From Phoronis australis (taxonomy: Eukaryota; Phoronida; Phoronidae), in assembly GCA_002633005.1 (NCBI GenBank), contig NMRA01001000.1:1-64000 (forward strand): a stretch of DNA of 64,000 bases. The letters run 5' to 3'. Below are positions 24,020-35,700 of the stretch, piece after piece. Every line of letters starts with the position of its first letter. Within the stretch, counting starts at the first letter, position 1. Made by a program: the position numbers and the translations under genes. A model generated the notes under the pieces. It was not told where the DNA came from and searched no databases. It saw nothing but the letters and a program-made list of their open reading frames with translations.

Positions 24020-27000
24020 AGGGAGAGAAATTTACAATATGACTTCTAAACTTTGTCAACATGTCAGAATGTTACGCCTGAGTATGATGCCTTTTAGTAG
24101 CCTACAGTGAGTAAATACCAAGAGTACAAAATAATAAAAAGAAATCAACTATAAATCAAAATTACCGAATGCCCTTAAATTTCAGAGCTTCACTGCAAAG
24201 AAAGTCTTGACAAGAAATACATTGAAAACAAAATGGGAGTTTTCTATGGCTTTCACTTGAATTAATGATAACGTAAAAAGACTGGTGTACTATAGAGTTA
24301 TGGGATCTATGAGTCTGTTGTGATAGGTAAGCCATTCACGCTTGCACAGTTGAAATGTTTTGTTGAAAGGTACGAAACCTGTTCACATAAACAACGCTAT
24401 TACATAAGTCCTAGCCCTATTACAGAGTCTTATTGAATTTCAATTTAAGTACCGAATTTTACATTGTAATCCATTCAGATGAATACAACTGACGTGGATA
24501 AACTCGCGGCAAACTGATGTTTAGTGATAATGTTAGCGACAGAACAACATGCCGGACGATTACCGACAGCTTGTTTTCAATTGAGCGTGGTCTCCAACCT
24601 CCTGCTGTAGTGTAAAGCACGGAGCAGTAACTGTGGTCTAATAACAGGATACATTGCTTGTCTGCCTACAGGTATGGTGATTTGGATTATAAAGAAATAC
24701 AAATACGACTATTTAAGGAATCATTTAAAGAGTGATTGCCGGATGAAGCTGGGCGCGTATACTGTATTGCATTAGTACAGTGTATAAACCGCTGGGGGAT
24801 ACTCCTATAGAAAAGGGCAGAGGACGCGCTGCTCACAAAGGAGCGACATTTCCCTACGAAATGTCAGTGCCTATACTGATAAAATAACCAACAAAAGGGC
24901 TCATCTTCTAACAAAACTCCACTCGAAAGGGTTCAGACTAAATTCCGAACGAAATTGTTCTCAGTTCAAGCTCGATCCACGGATGGTTCCTATTTCCAAA
25001 TACATCTACAGAGGGCTTTTAATATTATCTGAATTTTTAAACATTTGTTGCAAAACGTGCTCATTTTTTCAACGTCATATCTCCGAGTCTGCTTCAGACT
25101 TTTAAGTCTGATAGGCGAATTTTTAACCCATTTTAACGTGCGTTAAAACCCAGCATCCAGGAATCCCAAAGAAACGATTTAGAAGTAAACCCTGTTTCTG
25201 TCATAAATCTAACGAGTAATAGTCAGTTACATAAGGGGGTTGCAATTTGAATATACCATTTAGTAAATATAACGGGCGTCATCAAGTTCTCAAAATTCAG
25301 GACCCATATTGTCTGTTTTTCATTCACTTTTTTGATGAGTGGGGTATCCGGCCGCTTACAAAAACGAGCAAAAACACGCAGAATAACTAGTTTTCACCAG
25401 AACCCTATTGCGCGCATGTGATTGTTAAGTGACTGACAGTCTTGCCACCTGGTGACTGCAACTGGGAGCTCACTGTCAGAACCACGAATTTTTCAAATTC
25501 TAGAAATCGGATAAAAAATAGTAGGTGCCACCTCGACAGAATGATGTTGAAAAATGAAGCGTCTTACAGGTACCTGAATTTCCTGTAAAACTCGAACTTC
25601 CCACTTGTAAAGAGTAAAGGTTTAAGAAATCCAGGGTCGGCTGGTTTCCCTTTTTCGTCGAGAAAAGGCCATCCGTAAGTCTTCATGCTCGCTACAAATC
25701 TCACTGAAAATGCCCCGCCAACCCAACAATTGTCACTGATTTTTAAGTTTGATGAGGTATATCTCATGTCAAAAGTCAGGACACTAAAAACTGTTATCTG
25801 TATGCACGGTTGATAAAGTAAAACGTTGTGCTGTATCCTAGGATATGCCGCACATGTAATCTATCCAGAAGCGGGCGATGTCACTCCAATATTTCAACAG
25901 TCCATCAAAATGTGGTCCAGTCCTAAGGCAGCATTTTGAACAGAAATGGATTTGCCTTCGTCCTTTTTTTCTACTCTAGAGGTAACACAAACGAATGGGA
26001 CGGCTCTCGAGGAAGCACTTTCGTTTGATAAAACACCAGTCCTTCAATACCTGTGCCTCATAAAAAAACTGGCTCGAATTTGTGCCGTTGACTTGTGCCG
26101 CCGGCCTTTCATTGTTGTCACCTGGTACGCAGATCAGACACACGTAACGTTGCTATCAACAGCTGAAGTGAACCGTAACGAGCTAAAGGGACGGATCGTA
26201 TGACGTTGTCTGCTTATAGATTAACAGAGTGGTAACGAACGGCTTAGGTGACAACTCAAACATAACCTAGGCATCAGTTAGTGTTTTGATCATCAGCGGT
26301 GGATTAACACAGCAGATACGCAACTATTGGGAGTCTCCTCCTTGAACAAGTTGTGTATCTATACGTACTGGCTTCAGTCCCAATGCTGATTTTATTGCAC
26401 TGAGCGGCAGGTTTGTAGCGCAATCACGTTTAGGGTGTTCATCGGTTGTGTGTACGAATATGAGCAGCTTACCGTGTTATTATCATTATACTGTTACTGT
26501 GACTCGCGGAGCCAATTTGCGGACCATACTGTTTTTTAAGTGGTTTAGCGGGCCACTATTTGCGTTTTTGTCTTATAGTCAATCCGTTTATTAGATAGTA
26601 AATAAGTAAAGTAAGTAGGTCTTGAATGTTTATTTTACTAGGGTGTGTACACCAGATGCATAAGTCGTGACTTCACATGATTTCCTCAGTCGCTTACGGA
26701 GTGGATGACAGAGGTGACGAGTAGGGTTCTGTCCGTCCACTTTTTCTATCCGAGAAAGCAATAATATGTGTTCCGTATGTTCGGGCTCACAAGTAAGATT
26801 TCCTCGGGTAGCAACTGTGTCCTTAGCACACACCTGCATACTTTCCAGTCCACACCGGCGGCACTTGTCAATGCGCCCAAAATGCAAAATTGGGTACAGG
26901 TATAGGACACTTTCCCTTCAGCATGGGCCACTTACTGATGCTTGTCTGGCAAAAAAAGATATTTTCGCGGTCACCTGTTTAGACTCAATACGATATGCTT

Positions 27001-28100
27001 GTTTCATAATCACGGACTTCACCTTTTGGAAGAGTAATTTGTTTTCCGCAGTATGGCGAAATAACGTGAGAAACAGCGGAGCTGGATTCGTTGCAACCTC
27101 CACCACATGCGCATACTACTTGACTTCGTGCAAGCCCAAATGCAGACGCTATTTGGTAAGAAGCCAATTGGCAATAAGTTTGAACGCAACGTCTGGGTTT
27201 TTAATATCATCCATATTTTGAAAGCTTTGGGTGCAAAATTTGCCAATGATAATTTTTTGACAAGCAATTTCCCAGAATGCTCACGTGAAGGGCTGTGTTT
27301 CTAGCTTCTGGGAGCAACACTCGAAAAGGCATACGGGGGGTAAGCACAGCAATGAGAGACCTTGGAAAGGGTGACATGTTCATGGACGCTCCCTGCACAT
27401 ATGGTTGGGCTTATTTTTTAGAATCTTCTTTCTAAATGTGCGGCATGTCAAAAGGTAGTCCAGCAGGTTACTTCCAGGAGTGGCAACTCTCAAATGGTGA
27501 ACATCCGCTGCACGCCTGTTTTTTCTCGTCGTCCTCGGAGGATATGGGGGGAGGCTGTCCCTAAACTTTCAACGTACGCAGGAACAATGTTGCAAATCAC
27601 GACACCTGTGAGTAACCTAGTTAAATTATCTATTAAATTTTTCAGTTCCAACTTGTAATCCCGCGCTATGTCAACACAGCAATTAGAACCCATTGTCATG
27701 ACGCCGTCATCGGTAAGTTTCCTCTTTCGCCGAATGTTACATAACATTCCTCCGTTATGATTTATGTTATGATTACGTAAGCAGTGTGTGTCACCGCTGT
27801 CCATTCTTATGGCTTCAAAAGGGCGAATCGCCACCCGTTGTTACGCGGGCTGGTAATTGCCTGCTTCATTGTGTCACCCACAAATAGTTGTTTATTGGCC
27901 ATTACTGGAAAGATTATAAGCTTAATACCTAGAAACCATGCTTATTTACATGTACGCCTCTGAGCTGGTGGCAGTGTAAGCGGATCTTAGTTTTATCTCC
28001 CGTTCTTGCAATCCGTCCTCGGTAGTCGATGAACGAACGGTTTCAGTGATTGATTTGTATAGGACAGGTATTCTTCCCGACTTGACTTTTTCCTCTATCT
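24020..28100. other. Gene-poor stretch, no supported gene
   Basis: Frames of up to about 150 codons (26766-27221 plus; 27490-27834 minus) have no recognisable domain and no neighbouring exons. The region directly precedes the Tctex1 gene and probably includes its promoter, but no element can be assigned. Confidence 0.5.
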
Positions 28101-28106
28101 CAAACC

Positions 28107-29678
28107 ATGCCGCCAGATATTCAGCCTACCAAGAAACACGTAAGTACGCGATCTAGTGATAACGCACAATACGTGTGCTCCACGTAATTACGTTACACTG
28201 TGATGCAAGAAACTTCAATTTATCGAAACTAGCGACAAGGAGAGTTTTGAAAGTTATAGACTAATTAGGTTACCTTTTGTTCCAAGATGAACCTCCAATG
28301 GTCGCCATAATTACCCACTATTGCCGCAACAACAGATTCGTCAGTTGGTCCGCCACCATTTTTATGGCAAGCTGGTCTGTAGCCGGCTGCACCTTGGCCT
28401 TACAGAGGACAAGTATATATGTATCGCAACCGTAGTCATGCATGTTATGAAAACCATATAATTTTTTGGTAATGTCAGAGAGATATGAATATGATCAGGA
28501 AGAGATATCTCTTCCTGATATTATCCAGTTGTATGTTACTATGTTTAACCATCCCAATCACTGACAATTGATGAGTCATTTTAGCCGGAATATTTTCTGG
28601 ATTTTTTTCCAAAATTATTTTTACTCTTGTGAACAAAGCTAACCACTGCGTATACGTTGTGTTCGTGCGATAAATATTCAAGATTCTAAAAAAGTCGTAA
28701 AAGGCTATCATGAACGTGGTTAATGTTAGTGAGATAGGAATGTACAATTCTCAACATATCTTTGTTTTCATTTTTCTCCTCCCGCGATGTAAATCAATTT
28801 TCCTTGCGGTAATATTTATTAATATGGAAAACATGATTATATTTCTGTTGCGGTCAGTGACATTCAAAAGACAGTCTTATGTTCCCGTTACGTTTAATAT
28901 TATTGGGATGTCAATGTTAAGTTGTATTCGCTCTCGATTCTGAGTAAGACTTTAAAAAGGAGCATGGTGTGATGTTTTGAACATGGCTGGACAATATAGC
29001 ATTTAGTTGAAGTTTGAAATAAAAAAGAAATTCGAGATCTACTATTCGCTGTTTCAGGTGTCTCTCAGTAAAGAAGCAGTTGAACAGCACGAGAAGAATC
29101 AAACAAAGCGTCTGTCAGTGTCCATGGCTCCTGGCAGGCGCATGTCCGTGGCGTCAACTCAGAGCTTCGAAAGTAATGCGCAGAGAAGGCAATCGCGTGT
29201 TGGTCTGGCAGTCTCCAATTTGATGGGAATGGGGGGTGCCACGAGGCGCATGTCACGTGTCGTTCGCGGGGCAGCAAGTGAAAACATTCGCGAAGCCCTG
29301 GTTCAGCCGAAGCCACCCCCCGTGGAGAACACGTACAGGATGGAACCTAAAGAAAACGAACACTTTGGGATCTCAAAGGTCGAACAGACGGTGAAGAACA
29401 CGCTGGAGTTATTTTTAAAGAATGAGACTTACGATCGTGAGACCGCACCGCAACTGACATGCGAACTGTGCACGATGATTAAAAATCGCGTGAAGGATTT
29501 GGAGATGCCGCGCTACAAAACTGTTGTAAATGTGTTACTCGGAGAAATAAATGGACAAGGTCTTGAGGCAGCAAGTCGTTGCTTGTGGAACCCTCAGACG
29601 GATAACTACGCATGCGTGAATTACAAAAACAGCTCACTTTTCGCGACCGTAACAGTTCACGCGTTTTACTTTGAGTAA
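28107..29678 (+). CDS. Tctex1-domain dynein light chain family protein (two exons)
   Basis: Exon 1 is 28107-28139, with ATG in a good context (AAACCATGC), encoding MPPDIQPTKKH and ending at a GTAAGT donor in phase 0. Exon 2 is 29058-29678, after GCTGTTTCAG, also phase 0, running to a TAA stop. The product is 217 aa. Residues about 12-102 are a basic, serine-rich leader with four R/K-R-x-S motifs (KRLS, RRMS, RRQS, RRMS), possible basophilic kinase sites. Residues about 103-217 form the Tctex1 domain: TYRMEPKE, VEQTVKNTLE, RYKTVVNVLLGE, a CLWNPQTDNYACV block and the family ending SLFATVTVHAFYFE. Length and leader resemble TCTEX1D4/DYNLT4-type proteins, which join dynein or axonemal complexes. 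The exact orthologue is uncertain. Exon 1 is inferred from ATG, donor and phase only. Confidence 0.8.
28494..28519. repeat. Perfect 26-bp palindrome in the intron of the Tctex1 gene
   Basis: ATCAGGAAGAGAT is directly followed by its exact reverse complement. It may be a remnant of a foldback element or a site for a dimeric factor. Nothing else identifies it. Confidence 0.85.
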
Positions 29679-29689
29679 AACGTGCTAAC

Positions 29690-32460
29690 GGATCGCCGGG
29701 AAACAGCGCCGTTCACGGCGTCTTGACCATGTCCTCATTGAATGGCAAATCGATTAGATTCAAGAACATAACATTTTCAGCACAAAAGTGTGTTGAACAA
29801 CTTGATAAAAACGCACGCAACATGACAAAAACCTTGAGCTGTCATTGTCATATTTCCTTAAGTGGTGTCCGGTGACATCGCTGACTTGAGCAACTGATTG
29901 TTACGTTATCTAGCAGCTGAGACAGTATGAGTTTTATTGCTGTGCGATACATCGGGTTATTCCTGTAGAGGTGATCTTTGTGCCAATTTATTGTGCAAAA
30001 TGTGTATTCATTCTACGTCTTGTTCAGAATACGTTGCAGTTTCCCTACTGTACACCTAATGAAATAATTAAAACACGGTACTTTTTGCGGTAGTGACCGC
30101 ACATGAAAGTTGAAAGAATGTATTTTATCAAGAAAAAAAACAGTCAAAATTTGCAAGTAAGTAAATTGTTCATGAACCCTCGCGTTTAGATGTTGTTTAG
30201 AGTTACTAGGTTGTATAAAGTTACACTATGTTGTATAGAGTTACTGTGTAGTATGAAGGAGCAGACTCCACGAGCTGTAAACATTGTTGTTAATTATCGT
30301 TATTATGACAATCTGGATACGCGAGTCATTTCGCAAAAATAAACTGTGAAATAAGCGACGTAGGAATAAAGCTATTTAAAAAGTTGAAGCTTTTAAGATA
30401 TATGTTAAAAAAGGTAAAAATCCCAAACTAAATGAAAAGGAAGCACATTCTTGGCTGGTTTGTGTTTTTGAAAATCGAGTCAGTGGTGCGATATATGTTT
30501 TTAGTTTAACATTTTTAAAGAAAAAACTCCATCTGAAACTAGAAAAAATGATGCGGTGTTTTTTGTTCTGAAACTGAACTGGTTTCGGGGGGGGGGGTGG
30601 TTGTCTGCAGGCTTGCCTGTGCTCAACGAGTCCTCTTTTTGCATGGAAATGGTTTCACTAACTAATTTGTTGCCAAATGACCAGATTATGAATATTTGAG
30701 AAATGCACGCTCGTAGCCTACAACGCCTAATACAGTGACGAACGCCTAAGATAGTCAGTGGGGTCTCAGTTGTATGAGAACATTTCGTGGGTACTTTTAC
30801 CGGCAATTTACTTTTTTCTAGTATGGCGTAATAAAATATTTCTAATTCTTGTTTTACATACAAAACACGCGTCAGGCTGAAGATTTTTGTAGAGTTTCTA
30901 AGGGTTCAAAAAACTAGGACTTATGATCAGTGATGAGTCCATGTAGTTCATTAAAAGGGAATTATCGGCAAGGCACAGGAACCGAGTGCAGCACCGGCTG
31001 AACGCTGAGCTAATCCCACAGCAGTACTAAATTCTGTTTTAAATTGATGATTTCAACCAATCCTCGTTCTGTTACCTGCTAATGCATCATTGATCTGGCG
31101 TCAACATTCCAGGTTAAGGGCAAGAATGAACAAAAGCTCATACTCCCTACGTCACAGATTGGACATTATGGTCCTTGGTGAGTGGTCTTTTCCCACGACT
31201 GGCGTGTAATGAGCTAAAGGCGTACATGTTGGTCACTCTTGCGCCGGCCACTGAGATTTGGAAAGGAGTTTTCAAAATTTCCTCCTATAACTGTGAAGAT
31301 ATTCAAAGATTAGGGCTATTCTCTTATTTCAGAGAACTGGATGGGAAAGTGGTTTTTAGTATCCGTTGATAAGCCAAAAGAGAGTTTGGTCAATTTAAGT
31401 GTATTTAAATGGTAACGACATCGAAATTGACTTTAGCCCGCGAATTGTTGTCACATACCACTGTGTCAAGTTGTGCCAAGTTCAGTTCTTTGATGCCCAA
31501 TCAGGGCTTCTTAGATATCCGACGACCAGAAAACTGGAGTGAACTGCCGTAGGCCCTACACAACTGAACTGACCACTTGGGGCGGGTGCTGCGCAGTATT
31601 GCCATAGCGGTCAAATCCGTCTGAAAACTGATAAATTGCCGACGCATTGTAATCGCGGCCACAAATCTCTGTGACATCACGGGAATCCCGACCGGCATCT
31701 TTTTCCGTTAGACAACACCTGGATTGGCTCAGTTCCCCGGGGGTTCACTCATATTGAGAAGTGCCTGCAGCCGTGTACCAAAAATTGCAGGTAGGCGCGG
31801 TAGCCTACTTTTTCAGCAAGTTTTGCGGGACCCGCACATGGTTCCAATAGGTATCTAAATTTCCATTTCGTCCCGCAAAAGGCCCACTGCACTCGGCTGG
31901 CCTCAGCGCACTGTCCGTCTTAATTCCCTACCCCCTGCAAAAGGGGTGGGAATTAGCAGATCTCAGTGGCACCGGCAATAATAAAGGAGTCTCCCAACAA
32001 CTTTAGGTAGGGTAAACGCCTGCGTGCACCATATGAGTGACCCCCGTGCTTTTTACCCCAACGACTGAAGCCCGCACTCCTCTGAGTCTGGATGGCGCGC
32101 AGTACCGGTGGAGTGCGTCCCGCCGATGAACAGCTTCAGCAGAGTTCATCTGGTTTATTGCTGTTACAGTGTATGACTACCACAAACTATTGTTGTGCCA
32201 GTTTCAAACTGGGGAAATGTTTTTTTCTGTCCTCTGCTGCACCTAATCCTTTTGACTAAATGACTCTAAAGCTCTTTTTCAGTGCCCAGTCAGTTTCCCC
32301 GTCATTTCAGTCAAAGGCGATGGTTGTTCGGATGGTCTAAATGGGGAACATGAAAAAGCCAATCTTATGTAAGTGAGCACCAGGCACTGGCGGCAGTACG
32401 GCGGAAGCCGTGCTACCAATCTCAAGTCCAAGCTGCCTTCGTGGTCCGCAGGCAGAATCT
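29690..32460. other. Intergenic between the Tctex1 gene and F-box copy A
   Basis: No gene is supported. The first part probably includes the 3' UTR of the Tctex1 gene. A segment at about 31560-31700 shares CAAATCCGTCTGAAAACTGA with a segment near 44165 (CGAATCCGTCTGAAAATTGA), probably a dispersed repeat related to the 12.5-17 kb family. Confidence 0.5.
30365..30370 (+). terminator. Possible poly(A) signal for the Tctex1 gene
   Basis: AATAAA occurs about 690 bases after the stop. Another lies near 30336 (AAAAATAAACTG). Both are in AT-rich sequence, so use is uncertain. Confidence 0.3.
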
Positions 32461-32500
32461 TAGTCCGGCAGACTGAGTAGTCATCCTTGCAGTTGAGAGA

Positions 32501-32570
32501 AAGTCCAAGCTTCTAAAATTAACCGCTAGAAGGCGTAATATGTGAATGAACCGGAACTGAAACCAGCAGA
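32501..32570 (+). promoter_or_regulatory. Conserved block upstream of F-box copy A
   Basis: A block reading AAGTCCAAG, then AACCGCTAG-AGGCG, then ACCGGAACTGAAA is retained upstream of copies A, B and C at about the same distance (128-135 bp) from the start codon. Together with GTTTTTGTTGCAGAG and GAGATTAATTATC further down, it is a candidate promoter or 5' UTR. No TATA box is clear. Confidence 0.5.
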
Positions 32571-32697
32571 TGAACGAAACTTCACAACTCTAAGGGCTAA
32601 GGCCAAAAGCCCAACCTCGAAAGACAGCTTAGTAGCAGGATTTTGTTGCAGAGCATAAACAACCACCCTGTGGACCTAGAGAGATTAATTATCAGCT

Positions 32698-32710
32698 ATG
32701 GCCAGTACAG
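32698..32710 (+). CDS. Start exon of F-box copy A (4 codons plus 1 base)
   Basis: ATGGCCAGTACAG is followed by a GTAGTT donor. It leaves one base, matching exactly the two bases needed at the start of exon 2 (35371), and gives M-A-S-T-V-S-I-N-D-L-P. The same ATG, spacing and phase occur in copies B (45975-45987) and C (60687-60699), where the residues are M-A-N-T. Conservation in three copies within diverging sequence is the reason for choosing this start. Exon 1 could still be wrong if another upstream exon is used. Confidence 0.7.
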
Positions 32711-35700
32711 GTAGTTCTCTATATAATGTGCAATGTGTCCTTTAACCACAGGATTCCTACCCTCAGACACAGCGCCACCTATTGTAAGACTGATAAAGAG
32801 TGTAGTCAATGATTCCCAGCCTAAACATGCAGCACAGAACTTGAACAAGAAATCCCCAGCCAACCCAGCAGGCGTCAATTTTTAATGAAGGTGGGAGGGT
32901 ATATTAGCGTGGCTAAAAAACTATTAAGGTCCACCTGACCTGAGCTGACCTAGCTGTCAGCACTGCATTAGAAACTTGACCCGTTTTACAGCACTTGTGT
33001 CAGTAAAATTGTACAATTGAGCTCAGCTACCATTGTGGAGAGTGTATTTAATTTCGATATTATGGTGGTTTAAAGTGGGACCACTACGTCCGACTAGTGC
33101 CCTTCAGCATGCTCATCATATGTCAGCGATGGCTGATTGGGTTCATAAACAGCAGTCAGCACTCTTGACAGACACTTGATACGATTTTCTATTCGATAAC
33201 TTTGAGCTGATAGTCTCAGGGGTTCATATAAAACTTTCAGGCACTGTTCTCCCAAAGTGGTTAGGAAGTGTTTTTATTAATCCACTTTTACTTGACGCCT
33301 TATCAAAAGTACAATTTATATCTGAAAAAAATTTGAAGTGCATCATGATAAAATCAGAGAACTGTAACAGCATTCACCTGTAACATTCATCAAATAAATT
33401 ACTATCGTTGTGTCTGTGATTTTACCCTTGTGTTTTGTAAATTTTCACTGAAGACGTATCATGCGACTCCATCAAAGGCAGATTGGTGTGAAGTCACAAG
33501 TCATGTTCTACACCAGCAGAGTTTGGAGCTCATTAATTATCATACTGTCAACTCACCAAATGTGTCCTGGCAATGAAATTCCTAGGTCGGGAAACGAATT
33601 TGCAGAAGTTGTGAATGTCTTGGCCTCAAATGATGCATATAGCTCTAGCAGCAAAGGAAAACTGAAAACAGGACATCTGAATTGAGGAACCGGGACAACT
33701 GGGAAAATGTCTGATAGAACACCCCAAAACATCGGGATGAATGGAAAATTAATAATGTGTCTGTTCAGTGATGTCCAATATGGCCGCCTAACAGTAGACT
33801 TGTCTCACGGCTACTAGTAGGCTTGACTTCTGTCATAGGAAAGGCAAATGACCAGAACACGTCTGTGCATGTCAAAGAATTGAACCTTCTGTTTTTAAGT
33901 TTACGGATTGTACCCCCAAGACCCCCACATCCCATGACCCCCTCGACTCATGACATCCCTCGACCCACGACCCCCTCGACCCATGGCCAACAACCCCCTC
34001 GACCCTGTCTACACAAGCTCAACTCAATCTGAACGTAAAACAACCGCTGACGTAATTGCAGGACCAACGAGTCTGGCCGTGAGCTTGGCTGGGTTTACCC
34101 TGTTTATTTTTCAATTAAGAGAGTTTATTCAGCAAGGTTGAAAGCCAAATACAGAAAAAAACTGAGCAAATCAAATCAAAGACCCTAGCAATGTTACAAA
34201 TGTTGTTCTCGGCAAAGTGTAATCGTCTCTTCTGCTCTTTGGCAGTTTCTAGCTTTTGTGGAGAGTGCGAGGAACCTACGAATCTGTAATTTCTCCAGTA
34301 AATACAGGTTGAAAAAACAAGCTGAAATGAAAAATTATCCCAACATTACACAGAGTATATATTGAAAACGAGAATACAACAGAAAGCAAATTATAATAAA
34401 ACTGTGACATTATGTCCATTCACGTTAACGTAATCTCTCCCTAAATTTAGTATGCTATTGGTATAGCTGCTCTTGGAACTATTTTTGTGACAGTGATAGC
34501 ACACTCATTTTCTGTTTTTTACCACCAGACTTGAGCCAGAGCAGATTTGCGAGTAGGTAAGTCTTTTTGTGGGAATTTCATTCAGCGACTTAGGTCTAAT
34601 ATGATTATGAAATACATTGTGTAAAATGTGTAAAGATAAATCTCAGTATTGCCACAGGTCGTGGGTTGAATTGATAGGGTTGAAGGGTCGTGAGACGAGG
34701 GGTTCAGGGTGTGTGTTGATCAACGGGGTTTTAGAACAATCATTTTTTTACAGAATAATTCTATGTTAAGAATTGTTTGATGACACTTGGTTCAGTTTTA
34801 CCTCAAAATCTAACTGCTGCCTGTTGGTTTGGTAATTGGACCAATTATGTATAAACAGTAGAATTAATGAGAAGCAGAATAAGTTCAGTTGGCAACAATT
34901 GCACAAAAGTTTTAGGTTGTAAAATTCACATTTCTTGTCTGATTTTCAAAATTCCGCACCACCTGGTTGTGTGTCAATGTAGGATTCTGTTCATGCTGTC
35001 TGACTCCATCTTGTTCCTGAAGTATTTTGAGCAGTTAGATTTATCATTTTGTAAAATATTCAATCCTGTGATTGAAGGTGGGTGATCCTTTTCTGTAGCC
35101 TTTCGTTCACTCGGCCAATGCCTGAATTGTCATGCTCTGATTTAGCGCTTGTCAAATTTACTGGACCATTTTCGGATGCTTGACGAGAGTTTCAGTGCAT
35201 TATTTTATTGAGAAGTTTTCAGTGAGTTGGTGGTGAGTAGCTAAAACCATGATTTTTACTTTTAGTATCCTTAGTAATTTCCCTGATGTGCTATAGTTAC
35301 ACATTGTGAGCCAGATAAATTCTCGATGTCCTCTACATGGAAGTTGTCAAATTGTTTTAATTTTTTTCAGTTTCCATCAACGATTTGCCAGATTTTATTC
35401 AAGAAAAAGTTTTCCTCAATCTTCACATCAAAGATGTATTAGTGTGTACTCAAGTCTGCTCCCAATGGAAAGATGCCATTGAAAACAATGTGTTTTGGAA
35501 GAGATTCATTGGAAAATGGTTTGATATCACTGCTTCAGACGAGCTGTTGAGTCAGAGTGTTTTAAATGACTGGAGAGACCCAGATGAATTCTTTCCATAC
35601 TTCACTGATGAGGGCGCTCCAAACTGCTGGGTGTTCAAACTGTATCCTGTGGTCTGGGGTTGTGGTGTCGCAGCCCCAAGGGACTTCTCACCAAATGAAA

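Noticed and set aside
23486-24062. Open frames rich in S-E-G-L-Y repeats
   Set aside because: Translation of the minisatellite and the inserted element; no gene structure.
26766-27221. 151-codon plus-strand frame
   Set aside because: Overlaps several open frames on the other strand, shows no known motif and lacks splice-supported neighbours.
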